Origin: Sanderia malayensis
Lineage: Eukaryota; Cnidaria; Scyphozoa; Semaeostomeae; Pelagiidae
NCBI GenBank assembly: GCA_013076295.1
Contig: RQOL01000861.1
Span: 2,976,001 to 3,040,000 of the forward strand
Length of the DNA stretch: 64,000 nt
Direction: 5' to 3'
This document shows, piece after piece, positions 1 through 10,300 of the stretch. Position numbers and translations under genes: made by a program. The stretch's first letter is position 1. Each line of letters starts with the position of its first letter. The notes below the pieces were generated by a model, which was not told the DNA's origin, did no database searches, and saw only the letters and a list, made by a program, of their open reading frames with translations.

Positions 1-355
1 ATTATACTAAATAGGTCCTACTGATCACGTTGAGACAAATCCCAGCTCTCTAGGAATAACGGTTCGAATTTTAGTGGACCCAGATCGCCCGCGGATAGCT
101 ATTTAAACTTTCTACCTTACATGAAGCAGGTACTGAAAAATTCAAATTTTGAAATAAACTGAAAAATGACTCACAAGGAGTCGAACTATAATAAATAGGT
201 CCTACTGATCACGTTGAGGCAAATCCCAACTCTCTAGGAGTAACGGTTCGAATTTTAGTGGACCCAGATCACACGCGGATAGCTCCCAGTTCACCTTATA
301 ATAGACTGGAAAATGACCCACAAGGAGTCAAATTATACTAAATAGGTCCTACGAA
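1..355. repeat. Tandem/dispersed repeat, about 2.2 copies, cut by the window edge
   Basis: The motif AAATAGGTCCTAC occurs near positions 10, 193 and 340. The first two copies are followed by about 100 bp that stay nearly identical, ending in GTGGACCCAGATC. A shorter shared segment containing CACAAGGAGTC precedes copies two and three. Spacing is about 183 and 147 bp, so the units are unequal. A GGTTCGAATT stretch inside each long copy resembles a Pol III B box, so a tRNA-derived SINE is possible but unproven. The repeat lies in what should be an intron of the LRRC47-like gene, because the exon ending at 373 is not its last. Confidence 0.7.
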
Positions 356-372
356 AGAAGATCATTACTTAC

Positions 373-1942
373 TTTTGTCTTCTCACTGTTTGTGATTGGA
401 GGGAGAGATATGACAGTTTCTTCACTTATTAAACATGGATACAGTTCTTTACATTCAATCAAGTCAAGATACCTACAAAAGACAATTCCATCATGAAAAA
501 TACAAGATCGTGGTTCAGACATCAAGCAACAAGAATGAAGTACTCGTTCTTGTCCCAAATAATGAACATAATACAATAAGGTTATAGAAGTAAAACTTGA
601 AACAAAACGGGTCTTACTTGTGTATGCCAGATTGTTGTTGTTTTTTCTTCTTTCTCTCTTCAACTTCTTTCTTTTGCTTCAGACTTGCCACAAAATCAAC
701 AGCTGAAACTTCAGTGCTGCCTCCCAGTGGTTGAATCAATATTTCCTCTGGTTTCCTTGCATCAAAAGTAAGGGGGAAAGCAAATGAGGCAGCATTATGA
801 GTTGCTATGGTTGCTGTAGTCCTTGAGCCACACTCTGTATCATGTAGCTTTGTCTGCAAAATGTGGTTAAAATGTGATTGAATTAACAATTATATAATCA
901 TTAAAGAGCCAATTAAATGGATTGCAAATCTCATTTAATAAAGCCTCTAAAACAATAAAATACACATATAACCTACCTGAATAGCTATGAATTTCTTGTA
1001 CATCTGTAAGTCACTTAAATCAATATTCTTGACAACAGCTGCCACTATGAATGGTCTGACACCTTTCATAACACTTTTATATAAAATATTATTCTCATCC
1101 TTAGAGACATGAATAACATGTAATTTTTTGACATTGCTTTCATCTTCTTTGTCTTCTTTAGCCAGTTGTTTTCCTTTGCCTTTCTTTTTGCCCTTTTTGC
1201 CTTTGCCATGCTCACCAGAATGCTGAATTATGTACTCAATAATTGCCCTTGTGTTGCACTGTGATGTCATCTTCTTCAGCCTGTTGTCTTTCAAAGGATT
1301 CTCTTTAACGTTAAGATCTTTGAGTCTGGGACAGTCAGCCAGCTCAACTGGCAACTTATCAAGCCTATTTCCAGAGACATCAAGAACTTTGAGATTTGGC
1401 ATTTCGGAGACTTCAGGAAATATTTCAGTGATCAAATTGTTTGATGCGTAAAGTTGGCCAAGATTGCTAAGTTTGTGAATTCCCTCGGGAAAACTGTCCA
1501 GTTTGTTGTGGCTCATGTAGAAAATAACTAAATTCTCCAAGGTATCCACACATGGCAGCTTTTCTAGCTGGTTGCAGCTGACATTTAGTGTATGCAATTC
1601 TGTTGCTTCTCTTAAAGTCTCTGGTATTTCAATGATTTCGTTTGAAGACAGATCAAGAAACTTCAACTTCTTTAAACTTCCAATGCTGCTAGGCACATTT
1701 TTTATTTGATTCCGTTGCAAGGCCAGATTCTTCATGCTTTTCAAGTTGCCAATTTCATCCGGAATAACATCTAATCCAGTATTTGATATCTCCAAAAAGT
1801 TCAGGTTCTTTATTTGGAAAATTCTCATGTCCAAACGTCCCTGAGCTTTCAACCTTTCAGCGACGTCCGCATCGGAAAGCGTAAGTTCGTGTCTTTCTTC
1901 CTTTAAAGCGCGAGTCACTTCGGGCCACTTCACCTCAGCCAT
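373..1942 (-). CDS. LRRC47: LRRC47-like leucine-rich repeat protein (3' end beyond window)
   Basis: Cytosolic leucine-rich repeat protein. In vertebrates LRRC47 combines LRRs with a B3/B4 domain of the phenylalanyl-tRNA synthetase beta type. Exons on the minus strand are 1942-977, 853-618 and 472-373, with phases that fit (0, then 2). The N-terminal part has about seven LRRs, with repeated blocks such as LKFLDLSSNEIIEIP and LKVLDVSGNRLDKLP. A basic Lys-Gly-rich linker (GKGKKGKKKGKGK) precedes the B3/B4-like part, which includes the conserved LPPITNSEKTK. A donor (GTAAGT) at 372 shows that at least one more exon lies off the left edge. The chosen start is the MAEVKW methionine at 1942, which matches where the family begins; an in-frame ATG at 2032 would add 30 residues. 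The gene is head to head with the GTPase gene at 2150, with about 207 bp between start codons. Confidence 0.88.
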
Positions 1943-2149
1943 TGCTCTTGATAAATCTGAACTTCTTTTGAAGCAATTATAATTGTATAGTCGGGATAAA
2001 TGTCTCAAATATCCTTCACGAACAAACAACACGTGTTCCTTCAGAGAAATCAGGCCGGAAGAGAACTCGCAAACTGGAAACGAGACTGTTGAAGCTTCGC
2101 TTGATCGTTTGAAAACGAGACAAGCAAGCAGGAATTCTTCGAATTATCC
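1943..2149. promoter_or_regulatory. Putative bidirectional promoter between LRRC47-like and RJL GTPase
   Basis: Only about 207 bp separate the two diverging start codons, so both promoters and 5' UTRs must lie here or overlap. No clear TATA box is visible. This is inferred from gene arrangement only; transcription starts are not visible in the sequence. Confidence 0.4.
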
Positions 2150-3657
2150 ATGACAACTAATGACGCTTCAAACCAGGAAGAACAAAAAATGGATGGCAAA
2201 TCAATGGATGAAATGATCAGAGAAGCCCAGCAACAAGTTCAAGATTTGCTTTGGATCAAGGTACGTGAAATAAACAGTTTTTATTCTAACGATTCATGGT
2301 GGTTTTTTATTTCTCGCAATTTTATCTTTCCATCACTAGGCCATTCTTTACTCGTCTAAGTTTATCGTGTTGTGTTCTCTTCCAAGTGATTGGGAGTTTG
2401 GATTGGAAGTTAAACCTATTCCCAGGTAGTGAGCAGAAATTGAATTTGTTCTTAGGTTGTTGGACTTGGTAATTCCGGTGTTGGGAAGACTTGTCTTGTG
2501 AAAACATTTTGCGAAAGCAAGGTAATAATTGCATATAATTGCTTTGCTTTATTTATTATATATTATTCTATAGAATTACTCGTATTATTATTTTCTAGTT
2601 TTCCAAAAATTATTCTGAGACAATTGGAGTTGATTATGGTATGCAGTACGATTTTATTGCTTTGTGGAATTTTCTAAGATCGAGTTATCTTATGATTTAT
2701 TTTCAGTTGCTTCTTGCTCATTCGACATGATTATTCTTTCTCCGTTTGTTGCGTCCATAATTAAAAATAAAAATTATTCACATAGGATTTAAGCTGCACA
2801 ATATTCGAGGAAGAGAAGGTACAAGTTAGATCATTTTGTTTCGCTCACTTTTTCAAAATTATATGCTCAAAGGTATCATTGAATATTTGACATGGATGAA
2901 CTTTTTTGAATTGAAGCAAGAGTGACGTTTTGGGATTTCGGTGGAAGTGAAACTTACATTCATGTAAGAAAGGAATTGTACCACCAAACCAAGGTATGTG
3001 TCATTGTCCAAGTGCCTAAATGCACGAGCTCCCATATTTTTTGAACTATTTCAGGTATCGAATAACTAAACACTTACTGTGTCGAGTTAGTGTTTTCAAT
3101 GATTATCAATAATTGCTGCAGAAATTATCAATAACTCTGTCATCATTAAGGTTTGTCTACTGGTCTATGATGTCACAAATACGCAGTCATTTTATGCACT
3201 TGACGATTGGATAAAAGAATTTGAAACATTTGGAGGCAAAGGGTCCACCATGTTTGCGATTGGAAATAAGGTGAGGCAGGCCCTTCATGAGCAGCAAATA
3301 TTTATGTAGAAGAGTTTTCAAGCTTGTTAGTTATGATGGCTCCAAAGCCAAAAGAGGTGCCAATGTTGTTTTGAGCATGTTTGTTCGAGTTCGTTTATTT
3401 TAGATCGACTTGAAACCGAAGAAAGTGAACTTGAACATTGTTCAAGAATGGGCACAAAGACGCAAGATACAGTACGTCATACTTATATGATCAATGTCTA
3501 CGACGACGCCGGACTTTTAAAATAGTTGAAATTCATACGAAATTGCTTTAATTTGTTGACACAATAATTGTGTTGTTTCAGGCATTATTACGCATCGGCG
3601 GCAACTGGTGACGGTGTTTCGAATCTTTTCAATGACATTTTGAGCCAGGTCATTTAA
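2150..3657 (+). CDS. RJL/DNAJC27-like Rab-type small GTPase without J domain
   Basis: Small GTPase of the RJL (RBJ/DNAJC27) group. Eight exons: 2150-2260, 2456-2521, 2599-2638, 2786-2818, 2917-2993, 3151-3270, 3404-3471 and 3582-3657, giving 196 residues with phases that close. Visible motifs are the P-loop GNSGVGKT, switch I ETIGVDYG (DNAJC27-like), a G3 motif WDFGGSE in place of DTAGQE, G4 GNKID and G5 SAATGDG. The catalytic Gln of Rab proteins is absent, as is usual in RJL proteins. The protein stops right after the G domain (...ILSQVI), with no DnaJ domain and no C-terminal prenylation cysteines. RJL members with and without a J domain are known. The alternative of a Rab-like pseudogene is unlikely because all splice sites are intact. 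Confidence 0.85.
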
Positions 3658-5682
3658 ATTAACATGAACAACAACAACATCAGAAATTTCCAAAGTCAGA
3701 CGAGGAATCAAACATCGCAATGCATGCTGGTATATCTTGAAAGGTCAAGTGGATGAAGTTGATGGGAGATGGAGCTTCACAGAACATTCCCAGTTTTTGT
3801 CGCTACAATGCAAGATAAGAAGCACCGAGTTACTGCCATATGTGATATTGATAAACAATCTCTACTCGGATATAATACAACTCAATTAGTCCAAATGTGA
3901 TGCCGGTTTGTTGAAGGAATAGGTAATAGGCTGCAATTACAGCATCCTATATTGCCGGGCACCAAAGTCACGAAGGCATGAAAGGCTGATATTTTCTTAC
4001 AACCGCTTTTATCATTTTCATTAATTCATTTCATATAAATTTCTCTACATATATTCATAGGTCTTTTATTTGCAACTTCCCCAAAACATTCTGGAATACA
4101 ATTTTAAGTGTGTTTATGTGAATTTCAGATTTTGCTCAGAGTAGAACAAGCGACGTTTATTTATAATCGAGGCTCAGCTGCTAAGTGATATCTTTTAGAC
4201 AGAAATCTAAGCGGATATCCCCCCTTGCAATTGCCACCGTTATTAAATGCTACGGTCTAGGACACCGATGACAATCTCATCCAATCTAAAGCAGTGCGTT
4301 TGCAGATAGAATCAGCATAATGAGAGCGCCAGAGCTGACCTAACTTTCAAAGACGAAAATAGCTTTTGATGGATAGCGTTGTCTGCCTTCATTGCTCACT
4401 TTGAAGTGTATCTAAGTAAAGGCATTATCCGATCGCCAGTCTTTGTGAATAGAGTTTGTAGTCAACTGTGACTTCGCATTTCGCTAAGCAGCATATCAAG
4501 TCTTTGCTATTGATTGTACAACAATGTTTAGTGGGTAGTATTACGATAAGAGGGATAAAAAGAGATCAGATAGAAAGTAAGAGTGTTAAAAGCTTCGCTT
4601 AACCACGGTTTGGCTCAGTTTGGATTCATTGCCGAATTGTGACACAGTAAAGGTTGAAATAACAGGTTTGTGTTCATACATACATCTTCATAATACATTG
4701 ATACAATCTGACGATCATTTTGCCTTTGCATGCTGTCTCTCGGAGAATTCGAGTATTAATTAAGTTTAATTTCTGCGAATATTCCATAGCAAAGTTATAG
4801 ATGTTAAATCAAGTATTGGCGTGTTATCAACGGATGAGGGTTATTTCGCTTAGAATATATCTATGCGTAATTCATTGATCTGTTAGAATACTCGAAATTT
4901 GCTAATCATAATCACCATTTGTTTAATATGTCTCCAATAGTCTCAGCATTGGTTTTAAAACTCACTCCACTAATTGCAGTCGGTATATTTTTTGACAACT
5001 CTTGCATCATAGCATATTTCGTTCCTGAGATTTCAACCCTTAGGCTTGTTAGTGTTTTAAAATAGCTGCTAAGAAACTTATGATCAAACTATAACCATTT
5101 CGGTTTGCTAAAGGGAAAGGACCTCGAATTTTGTGACGATCTAACGAAGTCTTTATAGCAACACGGTGTTGCTATGAAGACTTCAACAGTAATCAAGATT
5201 CTAAACGATGTTTAGCATGTCTTAATACTTTAGTTAGTCAAAGAACGAGCTCTACCACATATAACTGTCTCGTGATATCTTGACGACAACGGAAGCAAGC
5301 GCTAATGGAAACCAACGCATTAGTTAATCAATACATATTTGGTGCATAGCTGGGTCAAAACATTGACAAAGTGTGGCGAAAACCCTGAGGCAATGCCCGA
5401 GTTCATAGCGTTTCGGTTCAGCACAGCTCTGGCAATGATCATGCGTGTGGCACTCATTACGGAGGCCACGCCCATAAATTCATCGAGCTCGAGGTGCTAT
5501 TAAAAACAGACAAATATATGAAATCACGACTGGCTTAACGATGCCATTAAATCTACTGCAAACGCCTTCAACGATTTGCCTGATAATGTAAATAGCATTG
5601 GGCATGGGCGCTATCTAAAAGCCTTTCCAATTGATAGTATCATCAACCTCATCTGTCGTCTCGTCTTTTTTAGATTCCCAAT
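3658..5682. other. Intergenic, no gene recognised
   Basis: No convincing exon on either strand. The only notable structure is a near-perfect 19-bp inverted repeat with a 1-nt spacer at 5146-5184. The proximal part serves as 3' flank of the GTPase gene and the distal part as 5' flank of the cystine-knot gene. Confidence 0.6.
5146..5184. repeat. Near-perfect 19-bp inverted repeat with 1-nt spacer
   Basis: GAAGTCTTTATAGCAACAC (5146-5164) and GTGTTGCTATGAAGACTTC (5166-5184) are reverse complements at 18 of 19 positions with a single G between them. It could form a cruciform in DNA. The stem is too short for a normal pre-miRNA, and the 1-nt loop argues against a structured RNA. Confidence 0.8.
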
Positions 5683-6093
5683 ATGCATACCTCAGTGGTA
5701 ATTGCTTGTGCATTGATAGTATCATGTTTTGGCGTCGCGATCTCGATCAACAAAATTGATGATGCAGCGTCCCATTGCAAAACAATGCCCTTCAATTACA
5801 CGATAGCAATAGACGGCTGCTACCCAATGGTCATAGCGAACAACTTCTGCTATGGCCAGTGCAAGTCACACTTCTTGCCGCAAGTTAAAGACCTCGGGAT
5901 ACCGACGTTCTCGTGTTCAGCCTGCTACCCGGTTGTTAAGCGAATAAAAAAGTTTTATTTGAAGTGTCCCAGCGCAGATGGATTCAAGTTCAAACCCGTG
6001 CGTGTCATGATGGTCGTGAATTGTGAGTGCAAAATATCAAGGTGTCACTCATTGTATTATTGGAAGCCAAGAACAACAAGTGCAGGAAAATAA
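5683..6093 (+). CDS. Secreted C-terminal cystine-knot protein (DAN/bursicon-like)
   Basis: Single-exon 136-residue secreted protein starting at a true ATG. Residues 1 to about 20 form a signal peptide. Ten cysteines follow at about 32, 46, 56, 60, 78, 81, 95, 114, 116 and 121. The spacing, with FCYGQC, a CSAC pair, one Cys before a proline, and a CEC pair, is that of the CTCK fold of DAN/gremlin/sclerostin BMP antagonists and bursicon subunits. A glycosylation sequon NYT lies near residue 38. Members act outside the cell as BMP antagonists or as dimeric hormones binding LGR receptors; which applies here cannot be told. No dibasic propeptide is obvious. No partner subunit gene is in the window. 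Confidence 0.8.
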   Translation: MHTSVVIACALIVSCFGVAISINKIDDAASHCKTMPFNYTIAIDGCYPMVIANNFCYGQCKSHFLPQVKDLGIPTFSCSACYPVVKRIKKFYLKCPSADGFKFKPVRVMMVVNCECKISRCHSLYYWKPRTTSAGK

Positions 6094-7384
6094 GTGTTCT
6101 GACGATTTCTTTGTCTGGACAGACTTCCCGGCTATTTGTGACTTAGAGGTTGTGCAGCGGTCCTTGACAAGTTAATTACAGCACTTGCCTTTATATAATC
6201 ACGACCGTTTTGCTTTATCATAACCGAGTTTATTTCAATTCGCATTAATGTATAGAAGGTCTATGGTATAATTTCTTGCGTCATTTGTATATAACTTCCA
6301 TACATGTAACGAAACAGCCGAACAGCGAACTGTTATGACTGAACACTTCGGCTTAAACGGGTTTGCCCTTTCCAGTTACTCAATCGTATCGCTATAATCA
6401 TAATAGCATTACGCCACTCCCAATATATGTTAACTTTATTAACTTTGAAAATTCGTTAACTGATAATAAAATAAGTCCGTCTGGAAAGTAAACCTTAATT
6501 GTATAAAAACATAATCTTATACTGTGTATTATTATTGATTATACTGTCGTATTTAAAGTTAGGCCATGTAGGCAGACAGAACTGTGGCAAAAATAAAGAT
6601 ATAAAGTCACGCTTACCTTGTATTAATAAACAAGATATCTTTATTTTGCCTTCTTTGATTCATAATAATCAATATGACGTGTACTGCATTTGTGAACTAC
6701 ATTATCTTTCCAGTATTTTTTCGCAAGCAAGTAAACGATACCGCAATAAGAAATGTAATTTCCAGCGACAAAATTCAGTCTTAGACAAAGTTGACAAGAC
6801 TAATTTCAAGTCATGCGACTTCAGTGACAAATAAGGAGTGAAACAAAGTTGCACAGTTCCCTCGGGATGACAGCAAAGATTTCTATTGGCTAAAACTTTT
6901 CAATTCCCGATGCGTGCAAAATCTCGCAAGAGTTTTGAGACAATTGTTGAAAAAGAAACAAGTGTTTTACAAATGATGCTAATAAATCCCAAATAACAAA
7001 TTTTAAATATTCACACAATAAACTTACGATGATGAGATCTCAAAGCTGGCAGTAAAAGTTAAGTTATGTGCGAAGTTAAATATAGTGCAATGAAATGAAA
7101 TTGCAAGAATTTACATGAAGGTGCATTTAAAATACTCCTTAATATTATAATACAAAAAGTACATAAAACACGCATATAAAAAGCCAATATGGTTAGTAAT
7201 ACTTCAAAACACGAAGTAAAATACTCCACAGTAAACTAAACATACATCAACATCTTTCTAATTTAGTATTACAAAGTAACACAATTGTTATTGTTGTTAG
7301 CGGGGTTTATTGTCGACTCTTGGGGCTGTCGTTGTAACATTTACATTGTACGTCAATATGACGGTATTCATATAACTTCATTTA
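6094..7384. other. AT-rich intergenic region between converging genes
   Basis: It lies between the cystine-knot gene (+) and the 3' end of the channel gene (-), so it should hold both 3' UTRs. AATAAA-type signals are present in the AT-rich part. An open stretch at 6499-6834 looks secretory but has no ATG (it opens with TTG right after a stop), so it is not called. Confidence 0.5.
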
Positions 7385-10300
7385 TTATTCATCTTCCAAT
7401 GTGTGCACAGTACCAGGTAGATCTCTACCGCCATCATTGAACCTAGGCAGAAATAAACAATACATCAGACCGACAACAAATGCAAATGGTTTGCTGAAGG
7501 GAAAAATTCAGACAATAAATTCCACTTACGTTGTTTCAGAAAACTTTACATCGTTATGCATGTTGATATTTTTATCTTCTACAAATTTCTTCGCCCAATC
7601 TGGTATTCCTCCCTTCTCTGGCTTTGCCTTTGTCTGTTTACCATCCCTGCCTTCATCTGCTTGGTCAACCTCAAGAAGATCTTTGCTTCCGACTTCTTGG
7701 TCATCCTTAGCTGCGGTTGGCTCATTCTCCAAAGTGAACTGAACAAAAAAACAAAAAAATGTTTTCTTTACACTAAGGGACTTGTAATTATCTATAACAA
7801 GAGGATACGCTTTAAGAATCAACCAGAAACATATCAGTGAAATCCAATATTTGAATGTGAATAGGTAGACACCTCGAAAGTGGACATCTGCGAGACGGAC
7901 ACTGTTGGACACTTAATCGTGGCCATTGGTGCAACAGGTTTGGCATTTTCTACCCCTTGGATAGCTATTCTTGCAACGTTGACAGATTCAAGACTGTTTT
8001 CTGATACAATTGGCCTATTACGCGCTACACTAGGACTTTCGGGTGGCACGAATTCGTCATTACAAGCTCCTGTGCTGCTTTTCTGGACCCGAAGACTATC
8101 CAATGTGCTTTCAGTTGGTCGGGCTTGAGAAGACTCTAATAACGAAAATGACAACTACAATCAGCACACTATCAATATAGACAATAAAACAATAACGAAC
8201 CACTATCCTATAAGACTTTCACCTGTAGCCAAGACGGGAATCATCTCCGCCTAAAACTCACCTGAAATATTGATACGCTGTGGGGCTTCTTCAACTGTTG
8301 CTGCGGCTAATCCACTATAAAAAACACTCAGACCATTGTCAAAGTGCTCTGATTACATACAAGGGTAACGTAAAGCAAGATTACAATAATCAGTTTAATA
8401 AAAGTCGAATAATGTACAATTGAATACCTTGCTCTGGGTCCCTTACTTCTTGGTCCCCGCAACTCAGCTCTCATTACTTTATTCAGTGCCCGCATCTGGT
8501 TATTAAAAATGGAAAATTAAGGTGAAGCTTTCAGTGCACATGTTGAGCATAATGCTCCATCAGTTGATGGTGATTAGGCTTCTATCCAAGGTACTGGTCG
8601 GTTAATTTAAATAGGAAGGCAAGTATTTAAGACCAATTACCTCTTCAGCATTCATAACTGTCATGTCTCCGAGGATATCTCTTCTCCAGTCACCGCTCTT
8701 CTTCATTTTTATCTACACAAACCAAAAACAAGTCATCAACGCGATAAATGATTATATTAAGCAGTGAGTACTATACATCTGCATTGCTGTCTCTAATACT
8801 TGAAAGTAAGTAAAACAACATATACAAAAAGTAAGAAAATATGAATATATGACGCATGGGGATAAATACATATATACTTACACGATAGTTTGGCTGGGGT
8901 GCAAGCAACCTAGTTGAAAGAAATTTATATAATTATAAAACTATTCAAGTGCCACAACTAATATGTTAGTAAGTAGACAATAGACAATAAAAATAAACGA
9001 TATCAGATATCAAATGATAAAACCATACCCAGTTGAAGTATTTCCAGTGTTTTTTGTCCCCAAAGATATGTCTTCCTTGGTCGTTGCACTGCCATCAGTT
9101 GCGATAGTCTTTTCCTTTGGAGCAGCCTAAAATAGAATAACCATTGATGCGACACGCATATCTGCAGATCTACGAAAGATTGGCCAGCCTCTTGTACCCA
9201 CTGCGGGGAATGCAAATTCTATGAAGAGATAGCTGTACAGCTGCTAAAGACTTATGCAGTGGCTACGAAGAGATTCTCGCGCTTAGCACCATTTGTGCAG
9301 TGCATATTGCTGCTAGTCCTGCAGCTATTTACTACCTGTCGATATTTATCTTTTGTTGTGCTGGTATTTGCAACATCGGTAACATTGTTTTGTGCGATAC
9401 TTGTGATACTCTTTCTAGTTGCAGAAGCTATTCGTGCTTTCGCAGTCCAGTTGATAACATGCGAAGCTGAAACCAAACAACAAAGCTCAAAGAAAAGTCC
9501 ACTAAACTACTAGTATTACAATAAATATAAAACTCGAATCATAGGACTAACCTGGAAACCATCCAGTGGCACCTTTACATTTTCCTTGCATCCACTCATC
9601 TCTCTGAAATATGGAATGCAATCAAAGTCAATCAACTTGGAAGTTTATTAACCCAATAAACTATCTTCTTAACAAGTCCCGTGTGGTCTAGTGGTTAGGA
9701 TCCGGCGCTCTCACCGCCGTGGCCGGGGTTCGATTCCCCGCACGGGAGATATTTTTAAATTTCGTTTATTTACATTAAATTCTTTTTTGGGTCTAATTTC
9801 CATGTCATAAGGCAGTTGTGCAGTAAATAAATTTAATGCGACAGGGCAAAATTGCGACTGTTTAAAACAAGCTGCATTAATGCTGAATTAAAAGAAAGAG
9901 CTGGTAAACTGGTGCCGAATTAAATTAATTTAGAATAAAGCATACATACCGTAGCAACAATGGTGATGGTGTCGCCAACAACTAAATCCAAGTCAGTTGA
10001 CTGGGACCCACGAAACGAGGCAATTGCCCGAACTTGTTTCTGAATTCGATCAAGAACTTCAGCCGAAGTTCTTCGTTTCTTCTGGCGAGCTTTCCTCTTC
10101 TTTTTCATACGATTCTTCAGTTGTTTTTTCCTCTAATCGATTATAAAAACAAAGTTAAATTATATGAGTAACAATGAGTAATGTCTTGAGTTGTATTGGA
10201 AAGAGTTCGCAGAAAAAATGGCGGCAAACTGCATTGCATCAGCCACCCATCTCAAGGTTGAAAATGTTCTAAATTGTGATATGTAACTAGAAAGCAAACC

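Noticed and set aside
6499..6834. 111-codon open stretch with a hydrophobic start and six cysteines, resembling a secreted peptide
   Set aside because: It begins with TTG directly after an in-frame TAA, contains no ATG, and has no convincing acceptor; AT-rich composition can mimic a signal peptide.
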